64,000 nt of DNA from Phoronis australis (Eukaryota > Phoronida > Phoronidae), in contig NMRA01000152.1 in NCBI GenBank assembly GCA_002633005.1, positions 744,704 to 808,703 of the forward strand. Direction: 5' to 3'. This document shows positions 1 to 12,025 of the stretch, piece by piece. Numbering within the stretch: position 1 is the stretch's first letter; each line of letters begins with the position of its first letter. The translations under genes and the position numbers were made by a program. The notes under the pieces are model-generated. The model did no database searches, was not told the DNA's origin, and saw only the letters and a program-made list of their open reading frames with translations.

Positions 1-766
1 ATTACATACCGATCAGACCCTGAGTTCAGTGGACAGTGTCGAAGTCCTTTTATGAGTACGTTATGGTGTCTGGTTATTAAGGTTATGTGAGGCACAATAA
101 CAATAAAATTATCTAAATTTGGCTAACTGACGAACATCATATCCCACAAATGGGTGATCGGGTTCAACTGAAACTTTCATATAAAATGCCTTATGCACGG
201 TTCTCTAAAAGACTTTTTAGGAAATGTTTTTAAAACGTTCCATTTTAACTCGAGGGGCTATCAAAACGTGACTTTTATGATAAGATGTACAAAACAACCT
301 AAGACATATTTTAGAAAAATGCAATTTTTTAGAGATATCATTTTTGTCGCATAAATTTTAATCATGTTATTGATACCATTGTTTTTTTCTGTCAATGCAC
401 CTTCTTTTTCTTGCCTAAATTTTGCTAGAGACATAGTCACGTGGCCTATTTAGTGACAGATTTATAAAAATTCAAAAATCAAATGCTACAAGGTTTTTGC
501 TTTCACGTTAAAATCTATGGTTTTTGAGACATTTAGTTAAATACGCGTACTGGTCAATACTGGTCCTAAAGAACCTTTAAAAAGTAACTTGTGAAGTTTT
601 TCCAAAAAGGTGCCAAAGTCACGTGTTATGGTTAGGTCTAGTAAGCAATTATTTGTGGTTTTATGGGAAATAAATACTTGGTTCATGGGGTTTTGAAACC
701 GACTGTCTCTTAGCTGGAAAGTCTCAAGGAGGTTTTGTGTTTAATGAAGCGTGTTTTTGTTGTCAG
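1..766. other. Intron upstream of the first visible SLC6 exon
   Basis: AT-rich sequence with no supported exon. The SLC6 exon at 767 begins in the middle of a codon after a TTGTCAG acceptor. This stretch is therefore the 3' part of an intron, and the exons for the N-terminus and TM1 lie outside the window. Confidence 0.7.
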
Positions 767-3700
767 GCGCCTTCCTTATTCCGTACACCATTATGTTGCT
801 CTTCGCTGGTCTACCTCTGTTCTTTATGGAGTTGTCGTTAGGGCAGTTCGCTTCTCTGGGGTGCATCACCGTCTGGAAGATAAGCCCCGTGTTCAAAGGT
901 AAGTAAGCCTTGCTACGGGCTAGGTATGTTCCAATTTATTATTGTCAGATGAATGCAAAGGATTCTCTGTGTTTGCTAAATGCGAGAAAAGATAGTTATG
1001 TGATACCTGACACTTGAGTTATGTTCATAACTCATTACTCATTTCATGTTCAGCGGCACAACGAAAATGATATTGTGATACGAGTAGTCTTCGTTTTTGC
1101 GGTGCGTTCTCGCATTGTTAATTCACACTGACATGTTGCGTGAAACTACATTATGCGACCAGGTGCATGTTCAGTGATAGTGCGATGTCACGGTAGCTTT
1201 AATAACGACTTACAAGCGAGCCTTACTCTCATGATTTCACACTAATAGTCATGGTCAACCTCTTCAATGTTATACATCTAGGCTTCGGAATGACCATCAT
1301 CGGAGATAACGTCGTCCTTTAAACTGGCCATCGTACGTACCAGTCTGGCCTATGCCACATTTGTGACCAGTACGATTGTGTCGATCTATACTGACCGTCA
1401 GTATAGTACGCGAGATGGGCCATCTCGCGTACCTTTTAATTCCAAGTCTATACTATGCCGCGATCATCATCAGTGTGTTAGTGTCGATCTATAAACCTAC
1501 AATCACGCCGATTCACGCGTATATTTTATTCCAGGTCTGGGCTACGCCATGATCATCATCAGTGCGCTAGTCTCGATCTATTACAACATGATCATCACGT
1601 ATACGCTCTTCTACATGTTCTCGTCATTCAATTCTGAAGTTCCCTGGCAAACGTGTAACAACACGTGGAACACTGTCAACTGCGTCGAACGAAAAGCCAA
1701 CAATAACAGTGAGTGCCTGGATACATGACTGTTGATTTTGAAAACGTAATGGTTTTCAACCTCGAAATGTGGTCCATTTAACCTCCTCAAAATTTGTAAA
1801 TGTGAGCAAATTTAATGTATTTACTTTCGGGATCAGTGTTGTTTGCACACACGTGTAAAAGACTGGGTGTTCGTGAAGCTTTTGCGTGGCAGCCTACGCC
1901 CATTTTCGAAAGGAGTAGTGCTATTGGTAGATTTCTTGTCTCTTGGAAAGCGGAACTTCCCTATCACGTAGCCACTCGATTGTAAGTCGTGGAAAATTTA
2001 GATAGAAGAAAAAATGACGAGAGTTGATAATACCATTTGCTTACCCTAAATTCGAGGTGCGCTTGTAGGACCCGTATTTGCTTTTACTTGTCAAACAAAT
2101 TTACTTTTACGCCACTTCTGACCGTAGCGCAAATTTACTTTTGTCATTTTTTCATAGGTGCATTCGCGGTCTCGCCTGAAAAATACACAGCATCAATAAA
2201 ATAATTGTCATGTGCAACGTTTTTCTTCGTGCAAATTGGTCTATGGGGGTTGCGAAATTTGGATGGTTTTGTTTTCTTCAGGTAGGATTGGCGCAGTACA
2301 TTTAAACTAGAGAAGGATTCTGGTGAACAGTTGAAGACAACCAAATCTGAAAACACGAAGGCAGTTTTCAGATTTTTGTCATCCCAACCTGTACCCAAAA
2401 GTCGCATGACAAGGCAATGCTGACGAATAGTCTTTTGGAGTACATGTAACTCCATGTACAAGAATTATGTTAATGACATAATGATGTTAACTTTCGGTAT
2501 ACTGAAAGATTGCACAGAGAAAAAGTTATTAAGTGTATCCTTAAATATCTTCAATACGGCAGTTTTACCTCTAAATAGTTCTTCGAATGGCTATTTCCGA
2601 CAAGTCAATAAAGCTGATTAATTCCCGTCAATCAGGATTCGGGGACATGTGAACACAACAATAGTTCGCCATTTTTGTCCCACGAACATTGGTTGCTAAC
2701 GAAAGCGTACACTGGAGGTCAATGTTATACTGAGATCGAACGAGAAAAATTACCTGCCTCTGATAACAGCATGTAATAGATGAATAAACGTCAGTATAAA
2801 AAGCACACAGTGAACGAAATTCACCGTCATAATGTGTCACAAACATTTACCACTTCATTCCATTTTCTTGAATAGAATGTAATGTGACATCGTCAAGAAC
2901 CCCAAAACGCCTTTTTATTCCTAAGCTATACCATCAGCAGATACTAAAATAACTTTTAAATGCAACCAACTTGCGTGGAGGCAGTTTTTCTTACCATCAT
3001 TTATATTATAAAATAGTTTACATGAGCACCAAATATTGTCACCTATCCGCTTTGGTAATGCAGATCTATATGATACCACTTTCAGTGACATGTGACCAAA
3101 ATACATCGTAGAGAATCTGCAGCTCAGTGCTGTAGTACGCTTTCAAAAGTCTTCCGCCATATTGGCTTTGTGTTTGTGGGACCACAGCAACTATAACTGT
3201 GGTGGGCGAGGCCTGACTGCATTTGTCTATCCGTGCAGTAGACTGCTGTACCTTCCCTGGAAAAAAGTAGGCTTGGAAACAATTCTTGTTGTTGAATATT
3301 GAATTCAGCTAGCTGAAATCCACCGATCGTTTCTTGTGGTTCTCAAAATGATATAAAATAACACTCAGTCGGAATATGAGTAAGTTGGTTACATGACTGA
3401 TGACTAGAGGGCGCTGTTAGTTGCTATTCTGTAATTAAATGTTGACCAGACGTATTTTATGTCATCGTGGGTTCAGTATCTATAAACATACCGACATGTT
3501 GAATAGCAATTCCGAAAATAAGTGTTTTGTATTGTTTAAGAGGCATGGTACGCGAAAGCTCGTCAAAGTATCTTTAGACAATTCCTGACGAAAGTACCAT
3601 CGCGCTAAGTCTACTAAAGAGTAATTCACTTTTTCCTGGGAGGAAATTTCCAGATAAAAATCACAAAATTAACGATTTTTGAGATGCGCTCGAAGGAAAA

Positions 3701-6700
3701 AGTCCGTGGTTACCACAGAACTTCTAATCTCCTCCCACTCATGATAAGTGCGCACATGCGCTCAGTCAGTTGTTCGAAGTCGCTTGAGGTCAAAGGTCAC
3801 ATTTTCCATATAAGGGAAATGTGCTACGTCTTTTTCTTGCCGTACCAAATAAGGAGACGTGCTTTGCCTAGTGGTAGAAAAATCGACGAAGTGGTGAGCA
3901 GTTGACAGATCGTTTTTTGATATTTGAATGGTTTGATATCAGCAGAAATTAAAAATCTTTACGAACACTGGCAAACCCTAAAATACCTGGTTGGATTCTG
4001 TTTTAGTGGCAGAGAACCACTTTCAATATTGAAACTTAGTCTATTTATCGCGTTCCAGAACTCATTAAGTGTTCATTTAATTTCAGTCACGTGGTGCAGC
4101 GTCGAAAAAAAGATTACGGAAAATTGCCAGAACGTAACTATCAATCCAAACGCGACAACACCAGCCCAGGAATACTTTGAGTAAGTTCATGAACTTTTAT
4201 CGCCATTTTCTTACAGTCAATTACGGCAAGGTATTACTTAAGCGATCCACTAACAAAACCTCGCTATGACTGGGTGTGACTGTATAAATACGGCTACATA
4301 AACGAAGAACTGCACTGTGGGTATACATTGTACATTCACCATTCGTTTCGAAATATCAAAATTAAATGGGTATCCACTGATAATTGTAGTAAAGCTACTA
4401 CATACATACGTAGGCCTGCTAGATAAGGTCATGTATAGAGCCATGATATCGCTCGTATGAATGCTTAAGCGTGAAAATATTGTTAAGCAGAATGTGTAAA
4501 AGTCCTAACGACAAATTTTTAGTAAGATACCAGCGCTAACCCCTGTGCGCGTGAGCAGAAGTTGTGCGCACAAGAAAAGGCAGCAAAATGCATTTAGGCA
4601 CAGTGCCTGCGTAAGTCATGTAAACTGTAAGCCGACGGCAATTTTACATTTTGTTGATGCTCCTTGGGGGGGTGGGGGGGAGTGCTTCCCCTGACCCTAC
4701 CAAATGCAGCCATGGATCCCGAGGACAATATATACCGAAGAAGCGCCAAGGTCGAGGTTCTTCATAGAATCTGTCAATGTTTGATCGGCTAAACAGGAAT
4801 AAAACGTATGGATTCGAACGTCACTTTTAGCGCGATCGGTTGCCGTCGTTCGACATCACCTCACAACTTAAGCCTTCGTCCGCTGCGTTCTCCATGGAGA
4901 CGAAGACAGAAAGAAAACCTGTCGGAGGTCCATCCACTGTGCGCCTATGGTTTCTGCCAAGAATTCTTACTGAGAGAATTCTTACTGGTCGTGTTATCGT
5001 ACAATTTTAAACTTTACGTTAGCGGAAATGGTTGACCGCTCTTCGACGTCATTATTGACAACTGGCGCATGTTTATTACAGTCACGGTGTCCTGGCGCTG
5101 TCGTCTGGCATTGAAGAGATGGGATATCCAAGATGGCAGCTTGTTCTTACTCTTCTCTTTGCCTGGATCATCATTTTCTTGTGTCTGTTCAAAGGAGTTA
5201 AATCTTCCGGAAAGGTAAACATGACAAGGAATACGTCTGTCTTATGTTGATGTCGTGTCTTAGGAATGATAAAATTAACTTGTCACTCGTTTCTCTCAAC
5301 AACATTTTAGGGTCCGTACACAGAATATATGCATCACAGAGATGACATCACCTTTGAGATACTTCTTTAGCTTTATGCTGGATAAAAACTAATCTAATGC
5401 AAAGCGGTAAAGCGCAGACGTATTTCCACATGACAGTGTTTCATAATGCTATAAAAGTTTCTTTTCAATATAAACAGTATTTACTACAAAATTAATAAAG
5501 TTTTTTAATTTCTGGTGGTGCATTTCGAAATGACCAAACTTCACTTTTCATAATCTTAAGAAAATTGATATAGAAACCTAAATTGCAATACCGTGACGAA
5601 ATTCATGAAGTGTTTGCAATCATGTAGTGTTCTAAGCTGTGGAAAACAAAAGTATATCACGTGGAGTCACTGTTCTATAACCTTCTATTGCAGGTTGTTT
5701 ACTTCACGGCTACATTTCCTTACGTGGTGTTGATCATTCTGTTGATTCGCGGGGCAACGCTAAGGGGCGCTTACGATGGTATTATGTTCTACATCACGCC
5801 CCAGTGGGACAAGCTGTTGACCGCAAAGGCAAGACGCATTGAATGATCTTTTCGCTTCTCCGCAATAAATTAATAACTGGTTCCAGTACGAGAATTCTAG
5901 AAGGTCTTGGGATCTTGCTGACATTATTACGATATATTTTCCTGGTCACTATCAGAGGCATGCAAAGACCTAGATATGAAGGGTTGCAAGGATTTTACAA
6001 ATTTGTTCAAGTAATATCCTTAGCAGTCACACACGACAGAACCCTGTTTTAAATGAGAAGGCAGAGGCAATCGTGGCGGCGTCCTTTTTTGATATGAATT
6101 ATGTCTACGAAGCAACAGACCGAATGAACTATCAGTTTGTAGGTTTGCTCTTGTCGAGTTGAAGAATTTCTCTTCGTCTTTATAGTGTTATAGATCTACT
6201 TGAGAAATGGAATTTTGTTCACCTCTTTTAGGTATGGGGAGACGCGGCTGTTCAAATTTTCTACTCTCTTGGACCCGCTTGGGGTGGACTGATTACCATG
6301 GCCAGTTATAACCAGTTTAAGAACAATTGCTATAGGTAAGGTGAAGCAGAGCTTATATCTAAGTAAAGCGCCATTTCATTAGAAGCAGATCCTTTGCTGC
6401 AATAATTGGTGTATAGATAAGGCGCCTTATTATTTGAAGCATATATTTCTTGCTAATAATTGCTACCAGTGGTGTAGTGGGGTGTAGGCGCACGTAGGTG
6501 CAGCCAACCACCTTTTGGCATTTGAACGTAGTGCCTACGCACCGTAAGTTACGTTACCTCTAATTTTACCTCTACAACACTGATTGGTACAAGCACTGCA
6601 CCATTCAGGCGTTGGTACAAAACGACCAAATATTCTTAAAACGTATTTTGCACCCAGTTGACGTTCCACATTGTAACGGAGACTCCTTTCAAAATGACAC

Positions 6701-9700
6701 TCGAGCAGTGTAGATTTAAATGAAAACTGTTCAAAACTCCAGCTTTAAGCCGTCACCATTCAATGTTACAGAGACGCCATTATCGTCGCCATCACCAACT
6801 GTGCCACCAGTGTCTTCGCAGGTTTTGTCATTTTCTGCATGATCGGCTACATGTCAGCCTACACGGGTTTGCCAATAGCCAACGTCACCACCAGTGGTAA
6901 GCTATCGCTAAAAAGATTATGTCCTGTTCCCGGTAAATCATTTTTATGAAGGGGCAAACGTAGTCAATTAATATACGCTTTCACGAAGCAATGAAGTCGA
7001 TTGATCACCTGGGTACGACTGCTCACAGCTAACTTGGAGCCGACGAGAGGACAAGTTCTTGCACATTCAGAACGTCGGAACACACCCCCTCCCTATATCC
7101 CGAACGGTATTTTTCGTCGAGTCATATGTGTTTCCCAATGTGAAGAACAGAAGTTACCTCTTCGCAACCAGGTTGCTTTGAGTCATTGGTTCCACGTCAG
7201 GAGTAGCCATTGCTTCGTGAGTCTCAAATTTACCGCGGAATATTACATCCGTATGACCGCAGCGGAATCGACTTACTGAACTCGGTGGAGTTTCAGTAAA
7301 CACCAATTGTCCTGTTTCCGAAATTTTGAAATAGTGTCCAGTGTACAGTAAAGACGCAACACTTTGGCTAAAACTGTTGGCACCGCACAATTTAAAGTTT
7401 CAAGCCATTTGATGACATTATCAGTGACGGTTTTAGAAGGGTCAAGCGGGCGATGGCTCCCCTAAAATTCTCCCAGATTCCATTTAGAATTTCGGGGGTG
7501 CGAATGTTTGAGGGGTAAAAATCATGGTTAACACTCTCTGCCCTGGCCCCCCTTACTCAAAATCCTGGATCCGTCCCTGATTATAGGCGAGAAAATGTTG
7601 AGATGATCCTCAGCGCGTATTTGAATCTGCCAAGGATGTTGTCGCCGCCTAGCGCTCTCTTGGTGAAGATACAGTAAGTGCCACTCAATAAATGGCAGAG
7701 TATTTTAACCGCGTTTAACTTGTAAAGTCTACAGCCTTGAAATCAGAAAAAAATAGTCTTTTAAGCATCCACTGCTTTTTATCGTAGCCTTTGTGAAACG
7801 ATTCATCAACAATACCTCTTTCCATGCAGGACCCGGTTTAGCGTTCGTTGCCTACCCGGAGGGTATAGCCAACATGCCTATTGCGCCATTGTGGTCTATA
7901 CTGTTCTTCTTCATGCTGTTTACTCTCGGTTTAGACAGCCAGGTGAGTAAAAGCTACTTTGATACCCAGGGTGAATACGTAATATCATTCTAGTTCTACC
8001 GCGGATACCAGCGAATATAAAATGGCGCCAAGAATGACATTCCAATTGTGAATCAATGTGTTTTAGGTCAAATTATGGTAGTTTTGGCCATTAAAAAGCA
8101 AATTTCTTGACTTTATAGGAGCGCGGGTCAGTTTCAGAAAGTTGTTTACCACAAATTTTACGTACAGATAATTGACTGACGAAGAGTGGGACCGGAAACT
8201 CACGATTATCAAATCTTGTTCGACTACAATAGGCTGCAACAAGCTCAATGATATAATTTCTGACAACCAGAAAGTTAGTTTAAAATAATTCACTTTCACA
8301 TTAACAACTTGTTTCTGAATATGTGTCTATTTGTTCCCAAAGTTCGTCATGTGCGAGACATTCCTGAGTGGCATTGAGGATGAGTGGCCCCACCTGTTCC
8401 GCGGCACCAAGAGAAAGGTCTTGTTTGTTGGAGGATTTTGTTTCATCATGTTCGTCTTGGGAATTCCTTTGTGTTGCCCGGTAGGTGTCGCTTGAACCCA
8501 ACATCAATACTATGGTCCGTTTCTTGAGAGTGATTTAAAACTTAAGACAGAAATATAATCTTACGCAGCTCCCACTTCAAATTGCCGAATACAGGCGTGC
8601 GTTCAGTAGACGCTAGGACCTACCTAAAACCTAGTCAAAGTCACGTGTTCTCATTTAAAATGCACGGCAATATCTCACGTAATCTCGGCGAAGTCTTGCT
8701 TTTTAGCGAGGTCCTAGCGTTACTGAACGGGAGGCTGGTTTAGCCAAGTAATTATGTGCGTATCACAGTTATAGCAATAATTTACAGAAATTATCTCAGT
8801 AACTAACAGTTGTGTGTATATTTTCGGAGGCTTCCTATTTCTGCTCCACTCGGTGGATTTTCCCGACAGATGGCGGTTCGCTAAGAGCCTCTAATTTGTC
8901 CACTAAGTTCAATAGTTAAACATGCATTTCTCCCCTTTGAACAGGCTTAAAAACGAATATCGAATGCGACTTTTTACTTCCGTTGAACTAGTCTCTAATA
9001 TTCCTTTCCGTAATAGGATGACATTTCTGTTACAAAAAGTACTTCAAAACTATCAGCGACTAAGTCAGGCGTGGCGCATACGTGTACATAGTCTTTGATA
9101 CACCAAATATAACAATAAACACTTTCTTGTGGAAACGTGTGCATTCAACTATGAGCCAAACGTGCTCCTTCTAAAGATGCCGAAGTAGCCTGTGCCACGG
9201 TTGCAAGATATCGCATGGCATCTCTTCGTAGGGCTCAAGTTTTTGATTATGAAGTACCTTGCTCTACCTAAATGTAGATATAGATTTTCAGTGAAACGCA
9301 AGACATCTTGCGAGAAATAGCAACTGAAACAGAAGCGAGAAATTTGCTACCTAGTGAAAAATTTTGGTTCATAATTTGATGCGTACTTTCACAAATCCGT
9401 TAATTTGAGCTCACAGTGACCGGAAACAAGCAGCGCCAACGATATATCTTCCTTTTTGTGAAAGACATGGACAGTTTCTGAACATGACCTTAGGTCGGAC
9501 TAGGTCCCTTCTCCCTACACCAAATGGTCGTTTAAGACTAATCAAATCAAATCTACAAATCTACCAAAACATACTTCGCAAATCTGTCGTCACCGTTTTT
9601 AGTGTTGCGGAAATTTATACTTAAAGCGACATTATCGACTAGAAAAGAGATTTTCCGAGATCAGTCTCGGCGAGGAACCGAACCTGCCACTCCCTCGGAT

Positions 9701-12025
9701 GTAGTGTAACGTAACGTTGTCCTGTAGGTGCTAAAATCCCAATCGATAAGTGACAGAACATTTTACGCGCAATTATATGGAAAAGTTGCCAACCTCGTCG
9801 GATTTCTGCAATTGTCTGACAGACAACGACGAGAACTGTCGATATGTAATGAAATCACAAATCACAACCGGATTATGTTGCTTTAATACTCTATTCGAAG
9901 CTAAAAATTTCAAGAGGTCTCCCATCCAACAATAATGCTACAGATGTGTTTTTTAGCCGTGAAACCGACAAATTCTTTTTCAGACGGATAATAAAAATCA
10001 TTTCATTTTAGGGGGGAATCTACTACCTTACTTTGATGGACTGGTACTCTGCTGGATTCTCTCTCATGATCGTCTCCTTCTTCGAAATCGTCGTCATCAT
10101 GTGGATCTATGGTAAGCGAGGGTCACGTGGTTAAACCTCTTCCCCTTGGAGGTCATTTGCGTTCTTCGTTGGAGCATGGTACATGTACTCGTCGTTTCTG
10201 ACGACCACAGTTGAATAGTGTATGTCAAACCTTCGAATAGTCGCAAACGACTGTATACAATATAAAATTGAAGATGATTTTGTCAGGTGTTTATTTCACA
10301 ACGCGTCATTTCAGATTTCCGACGTTTCATGGAGGACATCAAACTTATGATTGGCTTTAAGCCCAATCCGTATTGGCTTGTTTGCTGGGTCGTCCTCACG
10401 CCAGTTACAATTTTGGTAAGTAGAATTCACCGATAAATAACAAAAATGAGTTATTGGTTTTTTCGAATTTTGCCATGGTCAGCTTGAAATTGATGCTACT
10501 AGGTTCGACAATGAAATGCAACATATTTTTCTTAATTAAAATCAGCGTGATGGATTTTAATCGCAAGTCTATATAACTAGACTTTAAAACGGAATCACGG
10601 AACAGAACTTATGTGTAATTATCATTGAAGCTACGCTAATTACAACTTATTTTTACTGTGGTGAAGTTTGACATTTTAGGCCTAGAGCAGACGATGATAT
10701 GTGCGTGAAAAAGATGTGTAGCTTACGTCTGTGTCAACTGATGAACTGTGCAATGAGGTGTTTTCCTTGCCAGACAGAGAGGCAAATCTCTCCCTCCCTC
10801 CCTCCGTCCCTTCCCCCCCTCCGTCCCTCCCTCCCTCCGTCCCTCCCTCCCTCCTTCTCTCTCTCTCATTTGTTTGATCTTCAACTCTCGAGCCGAAATC
10901 CTCATAGTAGGGGAGGGGCGAGATGCGCTGCAAAATGTTTGGCTGATTAATCAGTCACGTCATGAAGGCCCATACCTTCCAGGGTGGGAGGCTTCCCGCG
11001 GAAAGAGAGCCCTGCCTTCCAGGGTGGGGGGAGGGTCCGGTGGGTGGAGGTGCTCTTGCTTGCAGCTTTCTGTGTGCCCCAGTTCCTTAGAGGGCTAATC
11101 TTCGTTTGAACTCATACCTCGAAATATCAACCTAATTCTTTAGCGGTTATCTTTAGAGCTCGTACCTTCTAATCTTTCGACTTAAAGAACATCAAACATG
11201 TAATTATTTTCTTCACTTACAGTTCATCATCGGCTTCAGTGCCTATGATTACACCCCAGCTTCCTACGGCAAATACCAATATCCTGAGTGGGGGAACGCC
11301 CTTGGCTGGCTCATGGTGTTTACGTCTCTCATTGCCGTGCCTGTGATGGCGATCATCAAATATTTTCAGCATTCAAGACTGTTCCCGGTAAGTCGGAAAT
11401 AAAATTTTGCCTAACCGAAAAATCAAATGGCGACGGTACAAACATAAATTATAGGTAGTACATTTTCTATTGCATCAATAACTGTTCCTTGAAACACGAT
11501 TATTAGACTCCTGCAATGAAAATACCTGACAGGTGTAAAGCTCAGTCAACTTAAAAAAATTTGACTCATCTAGAATGTGCTGTTAGAACCTTTGACTAGT
11601 TTCGGAATCTCTTTTCTGCAACAACTCGCCAGGTACACAAATATTTCAGTAAAGAAGTAACCATTGCACTTCACGTAACACTGTTTGTTAATCTACATCT
11701 CACTCAACTTCGAAAACCTTTCCTTCAGAGTTGTTGAGACGGCCAAACTTGCTACCATGATCACTCCGTTACTTAGTTACGTAAGTAGAGTGACTCGGAC
11801 GTTCAAAAGTTCGATTACCATCAGTTGTTTTGTTTGTACACTCATGACTATCAACCTTGTTTACAGGGTAGAGTTTGGTCAAGCTTGTTCCGCCCGTTAA
11901 AAGAATGGGGGCCCGCCACAAAGAACTTGAAGTACGTCAGCAGTAGCGACTACGAACTGAAGGCCAAGGAAGCATACGACAATCCCGCCTTGTCCTATTC
12001 GACCAACACGATGAATCAAATATAA
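767..12025 (+). CDS. SLC6 family Na+/Cl- dependent neurotransmitter or amino-acid transporter, 5' partial, 13 exons
   Basis: Plasma-membrane symporter of the SLC6 family. Exons seen: 767-898, 1535-1708, 4087-4180, 5082-5214, 5694-5828, 6232-6335, 6772-6896, 7830-7942, 8343-8480, 10012-10111, 10315-10415, 11223-11387, 11867-12025. All join in frame to give about 556 residues from TM2 to the stop. Landmarks are [14 protein letters not shown] (TM2), [10 protein letters not shown] (TM3), an extracellular loop with Cys pair and NxT/NxS sites, [15 protein letters not shown] (TM5), [16 protein letters not shown] (TM6), [11 protein letters not shown] (TM7) and LGLDSQF (TM8, Na2 site). The TM5-TM7 stretch most resembles the glycine/proline/ATB0,+ branch as I know that family. 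LDSQ in TM8 recalls GABA/taurine carriers and SLGP recalls monoamine carriers, so the substrate is open. The exon ending at 5828 uses a GC donor. The N-terminus and TM1 are not in the window. Confidence 0.93.
1281..1500 (+). pseudogene. Three decayed partial copies of the following SLC6 TM3 exon
   Basis: Upstream of the real exon at 1535 there are three segments resembling its start, each just after an AG. They begin near 1281 (reads [13 protein letters not shown]), 1344 (reads [15 protein letters not shown]) and 1447 (reads [15 protein letters not shown]). The real exon reads [17 protein letters not shown]. The third copy is closest and stays similar for about 45 bases, ending in the shared TCGATCTATA. 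None has an obvious donor or a full-length reading frame to the loop, so they look like serial tandem duplicates that have decayed. Use as alternative exons is less likely but not excluded. Confidence 0.65.
1386..1432. repeat. Two adjacent perfect palindromes
   Basis: CTATACTGAC and GTCAGTATAG (1386-1395, 1397-1406) form a perfect 10-bp inverted repeat around one base. It is followed at once by a perfect 13-bp inverted repeat, GTACGCGAGATGG with CCATCTCGCGTAC (1406-1418, 1420-1432), also around one base. They sit between the second and third decayed exon copies. Confidence 0.85.
6467..6582. mobile_element. hAT-like MITE, copy 1
   Basis: A 116-bp segment starts CAGTGGTGTAG and ends CTACAACACTG, giving an imperfect terminal inverted repeat of about 11 bp. 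It is flanked by ATTGCTAC and ATTGGTAC, an 8-bp target duplication with one mismatch. An 8-bp duplication and CAGTG ends fit hAT elements. A related copy lies at 22743-22896, sharing GGGGTGTAGGCGCACGTAGG. It sits in an SLC6 intron. Confidence 0.7.
7547..7580 (-). mobile_element. Transposon end fragment carrying a GGATCC-type terminal motif
   Basis: The segment reads, on the minus strand, CAGGGACGGATCCAGGATTT followed by GAGTAAGGGGGG. Similar ends appear at about 62880-62913 (CTAGATCCGCCAC on the plus strand, next to a run of C) and at 63977-64000 (GGCAGTGGCGGATCTACGGG, running off the window). This looks like the terminus of a dispersed DNA element; the family was not identified. Confidence 0.4.
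8600..8729. mobile_element. MITE of the CGTTCAGTA family, full copy 1
   Basis: Starts CGTTCAGTAGACGCTAGG and ends CCTAGCGTTACTGAACG, so the ends are inverted repeats of about 20 bp with a 2-base indel. The interior shares long blocks with 30601-30741, including GTCAAAGTCACGTGTTCT and GAAGTCTTGCTTTTTAGCGA. It lies in the SLC6 intron between 8480 and 10012. Confidence 0.8.
10785..10868 (+). repeat. Polypyrimidine tract, CCCT-rich with CT run
   Basis: About 80 bases of nearly pure pyrimidine built from CCCT/CCGT units ending in (CT)n, in an SLC6 intron. The long open frames across it on both strands are low-complexity artefacts. Confidence 0.9.

Noticed and set aside
10682-10950. Open frames rich in Pro/Ser/Leu or Gly/Arg/Glu on both strands
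   Set aside because: They read through the CCCT-rich polypyrimidine tract in an SLC6 intron and have no homology.
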